From Burkholderiales bacterium (GTDB taxonomy: Bacteria; Pseudomonadota; Gammaproteobacteria; Burkholderiales; Burkholderiaceae_D), in contig PLEY01000142.1 in the NCBI GenBank assembly GCA_003136595.1, forward strand, positions 18,719 to 53,395: a stretch of 34,677 bases of DNA. The letters are read 5' to 3'. Each line of letters begins with the position of its first letter. Position 1 is the stretch's first letter. Under the pieces are notes generated by a model that worked only from the letters and a program-made list of their open reading frames with translations, was not told where the DNA came from and made no database searches. The position numbers and the translations under genes are program-made. Shown piece after piece: positions 23,725 to 32,235 of this stretch.

Positions 23725-24744
23725 TCACAGCGAGGGTCCACGCGTCTCATCCAGGATCTCACTTTCGTAGACATGGAGTGCAGGTGCTCCGCCCGTGTGC
23801 ACGAACAGGATGTCCTCGTCACGGCGGAAATAACCCTCGCGAGCGAGGCCGATCAGGCCGGCCATGACCTTGCCCGTGTAGACGGGATCGAGAAGGATGG
23901 CCTCGGTGCGCGCGAGCAACTGCACGGCTTCAACCATCGCGGCATTGGGCAGGGAATATTTCGGACGCCACCAATTTCCGAAACTGAGCACGGCGCTTCT
24001 CGGGATGCCGATGCCAAGACCGAGGAGATCGGCCACCGCCTGGGCCTCCTGGTGAACCAGTGGATCCTGCTCCGCGGGATCCCGGCTAACGCCGATACCG
24101 ACGATCGGTATGTCGATATGGTTGCCCAGAAATCCTGCGAGAAGGCCACCATGCGTCCCCGAACTGCCGGAACCGACAACGACGTGACCAAAGCGGATGC
24201 CCTGCTCGAAGAATTGCTGCTGCAGTTCCTGCGCGCACGCGACATAGCCCAGACCTCCGATGGCGTTCGAGCCGCCCCCCGGGATGATGTAGGGCCGCCC
24301 CTCTTCGGCGCGCACACGCGCGGCCACGGCCTGCATCGCCTCAGCCATGTTGGTGCCCGCCGGCACCACGCTGATGCTGTCGACTCCGAGCAGACGGAAC
24401 AGGAAATTGTTCCCGCCGGCACTCGCCCGATAGGAGCCCGGAATGCGCTCCTCGATCACGAAATGACAGCGCAAGCCTTCCTTCACGGCAGCCGCGAGCG
24501 TGATTCGGCAATGGTTCGACTGGGGCGCACCACAGGTGATGAGGGTATCGGCGCCGACGGCGAGTGCGTCGCCCACCAGGAATTCGAGCTTGCGGGTCTT
24601 GTTGCCGCCGGGCGTGAGACCCAGCATGTCGTCACGCTTGATCCAGACCCGCGGCCCACCGAGCGCCTCAGAGAAGCGGGGCAGGAATTCGAGCGGTGTT
24701 GCGTGTGGGGTGTAGCGGCGGCGCGGGAAGCGGGAAAGATCCAT
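23725..24744 (-). CDS. PLP-dependent D-cysteine desulfhydrase / L-cysteate sulfo-lyase family enzyme
   Basis: The 339-residue protein belongs to the ACC deaminase/D-cysteine desulfhydrase fold. It has IKRDDMLGLTPGGNKTRKLEFL, with the PLP lysine in GGNK, then CGAPQSNHCR and the phosphate-binding VVGSGSSGTHGG. In this family members split D-cysteine to pyruvate, sulfide and ammonia, or L-cysteate to pyruvate, sulfite and ammonia; sequence alone does not choose between them. The length is normal and the ATG at 24744 has GGAG upstream. The frame extends to 24957, but that part has no homology. It is monocistronic between the kinase gene and the hydroxylase operon. Cytoplasmic. Confidence 0.85.
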   Translation of the reverse strand: MDLSRFPRRRYTPHATPLEFLPRFSEALGGPRVWIKRDDMLGLTPGGNKTRKLEFLVGDALAVGADTLITCGAPQSNHCRITLAAAVKEGLRCHFVIEERIPGSYRASAGGNNFLFRLLGVDSISVVPAGTNMAEAMQAVAARVRAEEGRPYIIPGGGSNAIGGLGYVACAQELQQQFFEQGIRFGHVVVGSGSSGTHGGLLAGFLGNHIDIPIVGIGVSRDPAEQDPLVHQEAQAVADLLGLGIGIPRSAVLSFGNWWRPKYSLPNAAMVEAVQLLARTEAILLDPVYTGKVMAGLIGLAREGYFRRDEDILFVHTGGAPALHVYESEILDETRGPSL

Positions 24745-25200
24745 GCACAAAACTCCAGAAGTGCGCTGTGGCCAAAGAGGGGCTGCTCCGCTCAGGCCGG
24801 TTTCATTGCAGCAGGGGCTTGGATGCCAACGCTCTACAGCCGGCCGCGATCCAATGGGGTCCCAGCCCTTACCGCGCCGAGCGGGCCGCGCTGAACCGCA
24901 GCGACAAGGCCCCTGCAGTGGGCGGGTCCGGGCGACACGGTGCCGCTCCTTTACCACCGCGCGCGGCGCGGCACCATGCGAGGATCGCGAGCGGACCGCG
25001 GTGAGCCCTTCGCCGCTCGCGCCAGGTCCATGCTCACGACCGAGGCGGCGGGCCTATCCGGGCCCCACGCCGCGCCCAGTGGGCAAAGGACTGAGCATGA
25101 ATTCATCATAGCATCATTGCGGCTGCGAACCGCCGGCAGCACCTGCTGCTGCCGGGCACGGGACGGATGCTGTGCTTCGGTAGTGCTCTGCGGATCCCGC
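24745..25200. other. Intergenic stretch of 456 bases
   Basis: No supportable gene. It should hold the promoter of the PLP enzyme (minus strand), though no convincing -35/-10 pair is seen. An AT-richer patch lies at 25096-25120, and a strong hairpin near its right end is listed separately. Confidence 0.45.
25133..25155 (-). terminator. Hairpin downstream of the hydroxylase operon
   Basis: CCGGCAGCA (25133-25141) pairs with TGCTGCCGG (25147-25155) around CCTGC, 46 bases past the stop of the large-subunit gene. There is no T run, so it is at most a weak terminator or an mRNA-stabilising end. Confidence 0.35.
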
Positions 25201-27597
25201 CTAAGCGATTCTTCCCAGGGCCCGCAAGATGCGCTCGGGTGTCGCCGGCTGATGATGGATCTGCGCGCCGAAAGGCTTTAGCGCATCGTTGATCGCATTC
25301 ATCACGGCAGCGGGCGCGCCGGCGGTACCGGCCTCGCCGGCACCTTTGGCGCCGAGCCGGGACGTGGCGGTCGGGGTCTGCACGTGCGCCACTGCGATGT
25401 CGGGCATTTCACTCGCCATTGGCACGAGGTAGTCGGCCATGCTGCCGTTCTGCAGCAGTCCCGCCTCGTCATAGAGACACTCCTCAAAAAGAGCCGCGCC
25501 GATTCCCTGGACAATGGCGCCGCGGATCTGCTCGTCGACCAACATCGGGTTGAGAACCCGACCGCAATCCTCGACCGCCCAGTGGCCGAGGAGTTTGACA
25601 AACCCCGTCTCGGGATCGACCTCGACGTACGAGGCCTGGATACCATTGGTGAAGACAAACGGATAGTCACGCTGCGCGTAATGGCGCGTCACCATCAGTT
25701 CGGCCGTGGTTCCGGCGGGCAGGGTATCCGGCCGAAAGTAGGCGATGCGCCCGAGCTCGGCAAGTGGCATCAGCACTTCGCGCGTCGCGCGCTCAAAGAT
25801 CGCCCCGCGTTCGAGCACGAGTGCGGTGGGATCCTTTTTCAGGATCACCGCCGCCAGGGCCACGATGGCCTCGCGCAAAGCCAGACCGGCTTGCAGCACC
25901 GCCTCGCCGCCGATGCCCGCCCCGCGCGACGCCCAGGTACCGCCGCCATACGGCGTGGCCTCGGTGTCCCCGGTGACCACGCGGATGTGCTCGATCGCAA
26001 CCCCCACGGCATCGGCTGCGATCTGCGCGAAGATGCCCTCGGTCCCCTGGCCCTGTTCGCCAACGCCCACCATGACCGTGACATGGCCGGAGGGCTCCAG
26101 ACGCAGGGTCGCCCCGTCCTGGGCAGAAATCCGGGCCCCGCCCACACCATAGAAGGCGGCGCTCGGATTGGTGAGCTCGATCAGGACCGCAAGTCCGATG
26201 CCCCGGTGGATCCCCTGCTTGCGTAGCGTCTCCTGCTCGGCGCGCAGACCTTCGTAATCCATGAGCGTTGCGAGCCGCTCGAGGCACTTCTGATGGGACA
26301 GGCCCTCCAGTCTGATCCCCGAAGCACCGCTGGCCGGGTAGGCGTCGTCGCGCATCACATTGCGCCGCCGCAACTCCAGCGGATCCATGCCGAGCTTGCC
26401 GGCGAGGAGGTCGACCAATCCCTCGGTCGCGGCGCAGGCGATCGGATGACCGACGCCCCGGTACTGGCACGTGGGCGGCTTGTTCTGGAAGACCACCTGC
26501 AGCCGCGCGCGGTAGTGCCGATGCGCATAGGGCCCACCCACCAGATTCAGGACCTGGTTGCCCTCGATCGCACTGGTGCGCGGAAACATCGAATAGGGGC
26601 CGATCCCGGTCAGGTCGTCGATCTCGAAGGCCAGTATCTCGCCGTCGCGGTTTGCAGCGATCCGGCCCCACAGACGGTGTTCGCGGGCGTGGATGTCGGA
26701 CGCGAACGACTCGAGGCGGTCGGCGACGAACTTGACGGGCCGCTTGAGCAGGATGCTAAGGGCGACGGTGGCGAAGTCCTCGGGATACGCGTGCACCTTG
26801 ATCCCGAACGAGCCGCCCACGTCCTTGCAGACGACGCGCACTGCGGTCTCATCCAGATCAAACTGGCGCGCATAGAGATCCTGCATCATGTGCGGCGCCT
26901 GGTGCGAGTGGTATACGGTCAGACGCCGGTCTGCCGGATTCCAGTCGGCGATCTGGCAGCGCGGCTCGAGCGTGACGCCCGTATGCCGGGCAAACTCGAA
27001 GCTGGCCTCGGCGACGACATCGGCTGCAGCGAAGGCGGCGTCCACGGCCCCGGTATCGATCGATCTCTCGAAACAGATGTTATCGCCAAGCTGCGGATGG
27101 ATGAGTGTGGCACCCGGCGTCACGGCCGCCGCCATGTCGACCACTCCGGCGAGCTCTTCAAATCGCACCTTGAGGTATGGCAGGGCATCCTCGGCCGCGG
27201 CGCGCGACTCGGCGACAACGGCGGCGACCGCCTCACCCTGCCAGCAGGCGCGCTCCAGCGCGAGCGGATACTGCGGCGCCGACTTCATGCCGGCGAGATG
27301 CCCAAGCGTTGCGACCCAGGGCTTGCAGATCCGGGCGATCTCATGGCCATCGACGACGGCGACGACGCCGGGCATCATGCTCGCCAAGCGGGAATCGATC
27401 TCCACGATGCGCGCATGCGCGACCGGGCAGCGCCAGAACACCACATGCACCATGCGCGGCAGTTCGATGTCGTCCACATAGGTCGCGCGCCCTTCGAGCA
27501 GCCTCCTCGCGCCGTTGCGCGGCACGCGTTCACCGATGTAACGCTGGTCTTCGGTGAGCGCGGGCAGGCCGCCTGCTCCGTGGTCGGGGGCATTCAT
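25201..27597 (-). CDS. Molybdenum hydroxylase large subunit (CoxL/XdhB-like)
   Basis: The 798-residue protein is the molybdopterin-cytosine-dinucleotide subunit of the xanthine oxidase family. It has N-terminal GERVPRNGARRLLEGRATYV, the Moco-binding body and the catalytic Glu755 in AKGAGEAGTAG. The active-site loop reads QYRGVGHP at 378-385. Form I CO dehydrogenases have AYXCSFR and form II AYRGAGR, so this is not a true CO dehydrogenase and is a variant even of form II. It should hydroxylate an aldehyde or an aromatic N-heterocycle next to nitrogen, passing electrons to the FeS and FAD subunits. ATG at 27597 overlaps the small-subunit stop as ATGA. No XdhC/CoxD/E/F maturation gene is in the window. 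Length is normal. Confidence 0.9.
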   Translation of the reverse strand: MNAPDHGAGGLPALTEDQRYIGERVPRNGARRLLEGRATYVDDIELPRMVHVVFWRCPVAHARIVEIDSRLASMMPGVVAVVDGHEIARICKPWVATLGHLAGMKSAPQYPLALERACWQGEAVAAVVAESRAAAEDALPYLKVRFEELAGVVDMAAAVTPGATLIHPQLGDNICFERSIDTGAVDAAFAAADVVAEASFEFARHTGVTLEPRCQIADWNPADRRLTVYHSHQAPHMMQDLYARQFDLDETAVRVVCKDVGGSFGIKVHAYPEDFATVALSILLKRPVKFVADRLESFASDIHAREHRLWGRIAANRDGEILAFEIDDLTGIGPYSMFPRTSAIEGNQVLNLVGGPYAHRHYRARLQVVFQNKPPTCQYRGVGHPIACAATEGLVDLLAGKLGMDPLELRRRNVMRDDAYPASGASGIRLEGLSHQKCLERLATLMDYEGLRAEQETLRKQGIHRGIGLAVLIELTNPSAAFYGVGGARISAQDGATLRLEPSGHVTVMVGVGEQGQGTEGIFAQIAADAVGVAIEHIRVVTGDTEATPYGGGTWASRGAGIGGEAVLQAGLALREAIVALAAVILKKDPTALVLERGAIFERATREVLMPLAELGRIAYFRPDTLPAGTTAELMVTRHYAQRDYPFVFTNGIQASYVEVDPETGFVKLLGHWAVEDCGRVLNPMLVDEQIRGAIVQGIGAALFEECLYDEAGLLQNGSMADYLVPMASEMPDIAVAHVQTPTATSRLGAKGAGEAGTAGAPAAVMNAINDALKPFGAQIHHQPATPERILRALGRIA

Positions 27598-28097
27598 GAG
27601 GGGCTGCCTGCTGCGGCGACACGCCGTGCCTCGAGGACGTCGCAGATCGCATCAACGATCGCGTGATAGCCCGTGCATCGGCAGTAGTTGCCCGAGATCC
27701 ACAGGCGAACCTCGTCGCGGCTCGCCTCGGGCCGCTTCTCGAGAAGCTCGGCGGCGGTCAGGAGCATGCCCGAACTGCAAAATCCGCATTGCATCGCATT
27801 GCGCGCCAGAAACGCCTGTTGCAGATCGGCGATCGCCCCCGATTCGCTCAGTCCCTCGACGGTCTCGACGCTGTGGCCGTCCGCCTGCTGGGCGAGCACC
27901 AGGCAGCCGCGCACGATCTGTCCATCCAGACGCAGCGTGCACGCGCCACAGACACCGTGCTCGCAGCCAAGATGCGCCCCCTTCAAGCCGATCGCCTCAC
28001 GCAGGAAATCGACCAGGTGGGTGCGCGGCTCGACAGCATACCGGCCGGCCCGGCCGTTGATGATGACGCGGATCGACTGGGTCGGATTGGTGCTCAT
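27594..28097 (-). CDS. Molybdenum hydroxylase small subunit, two [2Fe-2S] (CoxS-like)
   Basis: The 167-residue protein has the plant-type ferredoxin cluster ligands Cys45, Cys50, Cys53 and Cys65 (GCEHGVCGACTLRLDG) and the second-domain ligands Cys104, Cys107, Cys139 and Cys141 (CGFCSSGM, NYCRCTGYH). All eight are present. It carries electrons from the molybdenum centre to FAD. Its start overlaps the FAD-subunit stop and its stop overlaps the large-subunit start, each as ATGA. ATG at 28097 is the natural start; upstream sequence in frame belongs to the previous gene. Confidence 0.93.
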   Translation of the reverse strand: MSTNPTQSIRVIINGRAGRYAVEPRTHLVDFLREAIGLKGAHLGCEHGVCGACTLRLDGQIVRGCLVLAQQADGHSVETVEGLSESGAIADLQQAFLARNAMQCGFCSSGMLLTAAELLEKRPEASRDEVRLWISGNYCRCTGYHAIVDAICDVLEARRVAAAGSPS

Positions 28098-28978
28098 GGA
28101 GTCTCCCCGGGGAGGGCTGCCAACTGCTCCACAACACGCCGCAGGAGCACCGCGGCGAGCTGCCGTTTCATGGCGGCACTGTTGGTCAGATCTGCGATCG
28201 GCTCGAGGTGTCCGGCGAGTTCCAGGCGCAGCTCGCGATCGGCCGCGGCCAGCACCGCTGCATCCGGAAACCGCCCCTCGAAGAGGGCTTCGGTGCGCGG
28301 CACGCGCAGCGGCGTTGTTCCAACGCCCAGATAGGCGAGCCTGACGTCCGCGAGGCGAGCACCATCCCAGCGCGCGCACCCGGCAAGGCCCACGATCGCA
28401 TAGTCTCCATGGCGCCGCGCGAGCTCCTCGAAAGCACAGACCGAATCTTCACGGCGCACGGGGACATCCGCGCTGACGAGCACCTCGCCAGGGCCGAGGG
28501 CGGTGCTGTAGAGACTCCTGAAGAACTCGCTGGCTGGCACCCGCCGCACCCCGCTGCGAGCGGCGATGACGATCTGCGCATCCAGGGCGAGGACGCAGGC
28601 GGGCCACTCGGCCGCCGGATCCGCAAAGGCCAGCGAGCCGCCCCAGGTGCCCCGGTTGCGGATCGCCCGGTGCGCGATATGGGGGGCAGCAAGGCGCAGT
28701 AGTGGCGCATGCCGGGCCACGAGTGGCGACTCCTCGATCTCCGTGTGCGTGACGAGTGCGCCGATGCGCAGCCACCCGTCCTCGAGGCGGATGCCCTTGA
28801 GCGGCGCAAGCGAACTGATGTCGATCACGACGCTCGGCTCGGAGAGCCGCATGTTCAGCGTCGCAAGGAGGGTCTGGCCACCGGCCAGAAGGCGCGCATC
28901 ATCCCCATACTGCTCGAGGAGTTCGAAGACCTGGTGAAGATTCTCGGCGGTCACGAAGTCGAAGAGGGGCGCTTTCAT
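28094..28978 (-). CDS. Molybdenum hydroxylase FAD subunit (CoxM-like)
   Basis: The 294-residue protein has both FAD-binding motifs of CoxM: AGGQTLL at 32-38 and GTWGGSLAFADPAAEWP from 109. The C-terminal CO-dehydrogenase flavoprotein domain follows (about 178-285). It passes electrons from the FeS clusters to the respiratory chain or another acceptor. It follows the CoxG-like gene by nine bases and overlaps the small-subunit start by four. The gene order G-M-S-L differs from the M-S-L order of classic cox loci only in the leading accessory gene. Cytoplasmic or membrane-associated. Confidence 0.92.
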   Translation of the reverse strand: MKAPLFDFVTAENLHQVFELLEQYGDDARLLAGGQTLLATLNMRLSEPSVVIDISSLAPLKGIRLEDGWLRIGALVTHTEIEESPLVARHAPLLRLAAPHIAHRAIRNRGTWGGSLAFADPAAEWPACVLALDAQIVIAARSGVRRVPASEFFRSLYSTALGPGEVLVSADVPVRREDSVCAFEELARRHGDYAIVGLAGCARWDGARLADVRLAYLGVGTTPLRVPRTEALFEGRFPDAAVLAAADRELRLELAGHLEPIADLTNSAAMKRQLAAVLLRRVVEQLAALPGETP

Positions 28979-28987
28979 GGTGGGATC

Positions 28988-29614
28988 CTAGCGCACGAGA
29001 AATGAGCCGATCAGCACGCCGACAGCCGTCGAGGCGACGCCCAGGGTGAACCAGAGGATGCGCGCCGCCTCGGAGATGCCGCCGCCGTGGCTGCTCCGTG
29101 CTGCAAACTGATGGCGAGCGGTGGCGCCCGGGGCCGCGGGTGGCTCGCTGGCATCGGGGTCTTGTGCCGGCGGGTCTTGTGCAAACTGACGGGACAGGCT
29201 CTGGAAAAACTGGTCGGCCAACTGGCGGGCGGAGACGTCGATGAGTCGTCCACCGATCTGGCCAAGCTTGCCGCCGACCGCGGCGTTGGTCGAATAGGAG
29301 AGCTCGGTGTGGGCACCGCGATCGATGAGCGTCACACTCGAACTCCCCTTGGCGAATCCGGCCGCGCCGCCCGAGCCCTCGAATTCAAGACGATACCCTT
29401 CGTTCTCGCGCACATCGCTCTTCAGTATGCGACCCACGAAGCGCGCCCGCACCGGGCCGAGCTTCACCGCCACGCGCGCAAGCAACTCGTCGGGCGACAC
29501 CTGTCTGACTTCTTCGCAGCCCGGGATGCACTCGCCAAGCACCTGCGGATCATTGAGCGCCTGCCAGACGCTGGCGCGCGCTGCAGGAATCATCACGCTG
29601 CCCGTCAACTCCAT
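28988..29614 (-). CDS. CoxG-like SRPBCC protein with C-terminal membrane anchor
   Basis: The 208-residue protein has an SRPBCC/CoxG domain (1-145) with MELTGSVMIPAARASVWQAL, CIPGCEEV and AAVGGKLGQIGGRLID, a Pro/Ala-rich linker (148-175) and one hydrophobic helix at about 188-207. CoxG anchors the CO dehydrogenase complex to the membrane in Oligotropha; here it probably does the same for this hydroxylase. It is the first gene of the minus-strand operon, and its promoter faces the TetR gene. Stop TAG at 28988. Confidence 0.9.
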   Translation of the reverse strand: MELTGSVMIPAARASVWQALNDPQVLGECIPGCEEVRQVSPDELLARVAVKLGPVRARFVGRILKSDVRENEGYRLEFEGSGGAAGFAKGSSSVTLIDRGAHTELSYSTNAAVGGKLGQIGGRLIDVSARQLADQFFQSLSRQFAQDPPAQDPDASEPPAAPGATARHQFAARSSHGGGISEAARILWFTLGVASTAVGVLIGSFLVR

Positions 29615-29643
29615 TAGGGTTCTCCCGCATCTCGTTAGTGCCT

Positions 29644-29694
29644 ATCATAATCCATCCACAACAGTATTGACCAAGCGGTAAATAGAGATAGAAT
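29644..29694. promoter_or_regulatory. Divergent promoters with 18-bp palindromic operator
   Basis: Plus strand: TTGACC (29667-29672), 16 bases, TAGAAT (29689-29694), driving the TetR gene. Minus strand: TATGAT (29649-29644) with TGGTCA 18 bases upstream, driving the coxG-like operon. ATTGACC-AAGC-GGTAAAT at 29666-29683 is a palindrome with one mismatch that covers both -35 boxes. It is the best candidate TetR operator and would repress both directions together. Confidence 0.62.
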
Positions 29695-29719
29695 CGGCGC
29701 ATCTGAAACGAGGAAAAAA

Positions 29720-30451
29720 TTGCGCACTGCAGCAGCCGACCGACCGCCGAAAGCCGCCCTTCGGACGCGCTTGCGCAGCGCCGAGCGTGAACAGCAGATC
29801 CTCGAGGGCGCGATCAAGTTCTTCTCTGAGCGAGGCCTGGAGGGTCAGCTACGCGAACTGGCGCGCGACATCGGGATCACGCACGCGCTGCTGTTCCATT
29901 ACTTTCCCACCAAGCAGGCGCTGGTCGATCGCATGTACGAGCAGCTCTTCGAGGGCCGCTGGGACGCGCGCTGGGAGGGGTTGCTTGATGATCCCGACCT
30001 CGACATCGAGCGCAAGATGACCCGCTTCTACCGCTGGTATGCCAAAGAGGTCCTGTCGCCCGAGTGGGTGCGGATCCTGATCTTCTCGGGACTCTCGGAC
30101 CGCACCATTCCGGACCGGTTCTTTGGACTGCTGCGGCGCCGGCTGTTTCCACGACTGATCCGGCAGACGCGTATCTATCGTGGCGTCTCGACGCGCGGTC
30201 GGGCGAGTGCGCGCGAACTGGAGTTGCTCATGGGCCTGCACGGTGGCATCTTCTACATGAAGCTGCGGCAGTGGGTCTATGGGCAGGCAGTGCACAGCCG
30301 GAACACACCGCGCAGCGAGGCGCTCTACATCCGGGACCGGGTCCGCGCCTACCTGATGTCAACCCGGGAAATCCTGGCCCGACCCGCGCGGGCCGTCCAG
30401 GGGCGACCCGGCGCCCGCCGGGTCGATCCGATGCGCAAATCGAGAGGATGA
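29720..30451 (+). CDS. TetR-family regulator of the hydroxylase locus
   Basis: The 243-residue protein has a TetR helix-turn-helix (about 25-70; QQILEGAIKFFSERG, LRELARDIGITHALLFHYF) and a ligand-binding C-terminal region rich in Arg and aromatic residues. It starts with TTG at 29720, five bases after AGGA; no ATG lies in the HTH region. It probably represses the divergent promoters until a pathway compound binds. The VOC gene starts right after its stop. The ligand cannot be read from the sequence. Confidence 0.88.
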   Translation: MRTAAADRPPKAALRTRLRSAEREQQILEGAIKFFSERGLEGQLRELARDIGITHALLFHYFPTKQALVDRMYEQLFEGRWDARWEGLLDDPDLDIERKMTRFYRWYAKEVLSPEWVRILIFSGLSDRTIPDRFFGLLRRRLFPRLIRQTRIYRGVSTRGRASARELELLMGLHGGIFYMKLRQWVYGQAVHSRNTPRSEALYIRDRVRAYLMSTREILARPARAVQGRPGARRVDPMRKSRG

Positions 30452-30452
30452 C

Positions 30453-30908
30453 ATGACACTCGCCCTGAACCACTTTTCCATTCGCACCACCAATCTCGAG
30501 GCCTCCCGGACCTTCTATGAAAACGTGCTCGGACTCTCTGTGGGACCGCGTCCGCCGTTTCCCTTCCCCGGACTCTGGCTGTACGCCGGTGACCACGACA
30601 ACTATGCCAATGCGGTCGTGCACATCATCGGCATCGATCCGGGCGACGCCCAGGGCTTGAAGGGCTATCTCGGAGACCGCGATCCACACGGCACGCTGGG
30701 CACCGGCGTCGTCGACCATGTCGCGTTCTTCACAAGCGGGCTGGCCAAGACCCTCGCGCATCTGCGTGGGCTGGGCGTCACCTTTCGCGAGCGCATGGTG
30801 CCGCTCATCGGTCTGTACCAGGTGTTCCTCGACGACCCCAACGGGGTCGTGATCGAGCTCAACTTTCCGGCCGCCGAGGCCGCCGGACAACCTACCGCAG
30901 CCGGCTGA
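30453..30908 (+). CDS. VOC-family (glyoxalase/dioxygenase fold) protein
   Basis: The 151-residue protein has paired beta-alpha-beta-beta-beta modules: LNHFSIRTTNLEASRTFYENVLGL at the start and VVDHVAFFTSGLAKTLAHLR in the middle. The metal-ligand positions look like His7, His94 or nearby, and Glu135 (NGVVIELNFP). VOC proteins include glyoxalases, extradiol ring-cleaving dioxygenases and isomerases; a single-domain member of this size could be any of these. It begins one base after the TetR stop with AGAGGA as ribosome site and ends five bases before the hydroxylase gene. Its neighbours suggest a ring-cleavage or lactone-handling step, which is inference. Confidence 0.8.
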   Translation: MTLALNHFSIRTTNLEASRTFYENVLGLSVGPRPPFPFPGLWLYAGDHDNYANAVVHIIGIDPGDAQGLKGYLGDRDPHGTLGTGVVDHVAFFTSGLAKTLAHLRGLGVTFRERMVPLIGLYQVFLDDPNGVVIELNFPAAEAAGQPTAAG

Positions 30909-30913
30909 TCCGC

Positions 30914-32149
30914 GTGGCCCGCATCATCATCGTCGGCGGCTCGCTCGGGGGATTGTTCGCTGCCAACCTGCTGCTGCGTGCGGGCCACGAGGTCGCGGTC
31001 CTGGAGAAGTCCCCAAGCGCGCTCGACGGACGCGGCGCGGGCATCGTCACCCATCCCTCCCTCCTTCGGGCACTGCGCGCAGCGGGTGCAGCGAGCGCCG
31101 AGAATCTGGGCGTGGAGGTCGCCTCGAGGCGTGTGCTCGACCCCGGGGGCGCTGTGGCCGCGAGTCTGCCCCTGCCGCAGCTCCTGACATCCTGGGCGAG
31201 GCTCTACCAGATCCTGCTCGAACTCTTGCCAAGCCCGTGCTACCACCGCGGCAAGGAGGTCACAGCGCTCCTGCAATCGGCAGGCGCGGTCAGCGCTCGC
31301 TGCGGCGATGGCACGGGCTTCGAGGGCGATCTGCTCTTGGCCTCCGATGGACTGCGCTCGACTGTCCGCGCCCAGCTTGCACCGCACGTCCAGCCGTTCT
31401 ACGCAGGCTATGTGGCATGGCGCGGGGTCTGTGATGAGGCGGCGCTGTCGGAGGACACGCACGCGTCCCTGTTCGAGCATTTCGGCTTTTGCCTTCCTCC
31501 GGGAGAGCAGATCCTCGGGTATCCCGTGGCCGGCGCTGGCAACTCCTCGCGTCGCGGCGAGCGACGCTACAACTTCGTCTGGTACCGCGGCGCGCGAGGC
31601 AAGGTGCTCGAGGAGCTCCTCACTGACAGCGGCGGCATGCATCATCCGGGCGGCATCCCCCCCAACCGCATCGCTGAAGTCAACATCCTGCGCATGCGGG
31701 CGGACGCGCGGCGGCTGCTCGCGCCGCAGTTCGTCGAAGTGCTCGAGAAGACCCCCCAACCCTTCCTGCAGCCCATCTGTGACGTCGCCTCCGAGCAACT
31801 CGCCTTCGGACGCGCGGCGCTCATGGGCGATGCCGCGTTCGTGGCGCGTCCGCACGTGGGCATGGGGGTCACCAAGGCGGCCGAGGATGCGCTGTCCGTA
31901 TGCGAGTGCATCGAGCGCCACGGCGCCGGTCCCGAGGCCCTCCTCGCCTATCACGAGGCGCGCCAGCCGGTCGGCCTTCTGATCGTCGAGCGGGCCCGTG
32001 AGCTTGGCGCCTACATGCAGGCGCAGGGGCAACCTGGTCAGAGCGCACCGGCGGCGCCGGGCCGTGATGCGCGCCGCGTCCTCGAGGACACCGCCATCGA
32101 CTTCAGACCGGGACGAGGTGCTCGCAGGATTCACCCAGCGCCTGCCTAG
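30914..32149 (+). CDS. FAD-dependent aromatic hydroxylase (2,6-dihydroxypyridine hydroxylase-like)
   Basis: The 411-residue flavoprotein has the dinucleotide-binding start IIIVGGSLGGLFAANLLL, the early GRGAGIVTHP segment, a DG-type motif (LLASDGLRSTVR) and the second FAD motif with Asp306 (LMGDAAFVARPHVGMG). The GRGAGIV and MGDAAF…HVGMG features recall the 2,6-dihydroxypyridine 3-hydroxylase group rather than ubiquinone hydroxylases. It would add oxygen to an activated ring, using NAD(P)H. GTG at 30914 is the start, five bases after the VOC stop. The C-terminal 40 residues are Arg/Pro-rich and unusual. Substrate not determined; a partner downstream of the molybdenum hydroxylase is plausible. 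Confidence 0.84.
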   Translation: MARIIIVGGSLGGLFAANLLLRAGHEVAVLEKSPSALDGRGAGIVTHPSLLRALRAAGAASAENLGVEVASRRVLDPGGAVAASLPLPQLLTSWARLYQILLELLPSPCYHRGKEVTALLQSAGAVSARCGDGTGFEGDLLLASDGLRSTVRAQLAPHVQPFYAGYVAWRGVCDEAALSEDTHASLFEHFGFCLPPGEQILGYPVAGAGNSSRRGERRYNFVWYRGARGKVLEELLTDSGGMHHPGGIPPNRIAEVNILRMRADARRLLAPQFVEVLEKTPQPFLQPICDVASEQLAFGRAALMGDAAFVARPHVGMGVTKAAEDALSVCECIERHGAGPEALLAYHEARQPVGLLIVERARELGAYMQAQGQPGQSAPAAPGRDARRVLEDTAIDFRPGRGARRIHPAPA

Positions 32150-32194
32150 GTGTGATGTTTCAATCGGCCGCACCCGCAGCCTCGAGTGACCGGC

Positions 32195-32229
32195 TTGTAC
32201 GATGGACCCGCTTGCACACAATATAGGAG
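32195..32229 (+). promoter_or_regulatory. Weak promoter and ribosome site before the ABC transporter
   Basis: TTGTAC (32195-32200) and CAATAT (32219-32224) are 18 bases apart, then AGGAG (32225-32229) precedes the TTG start at 32236 by six bases. If the -10 box is right the mRNA leader would be very short, so the promoter is doubtful; the ribosome site is good. Confidence 0.35.
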
Positions 32230-32235
32230 ACAGAC

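Noticed and set aside
25201-29614. Carbon monoxide dehydrogenase
   Set aside because: The form I active-site loop AYXCSFR is absent; the loop reads QYRGVGHP.
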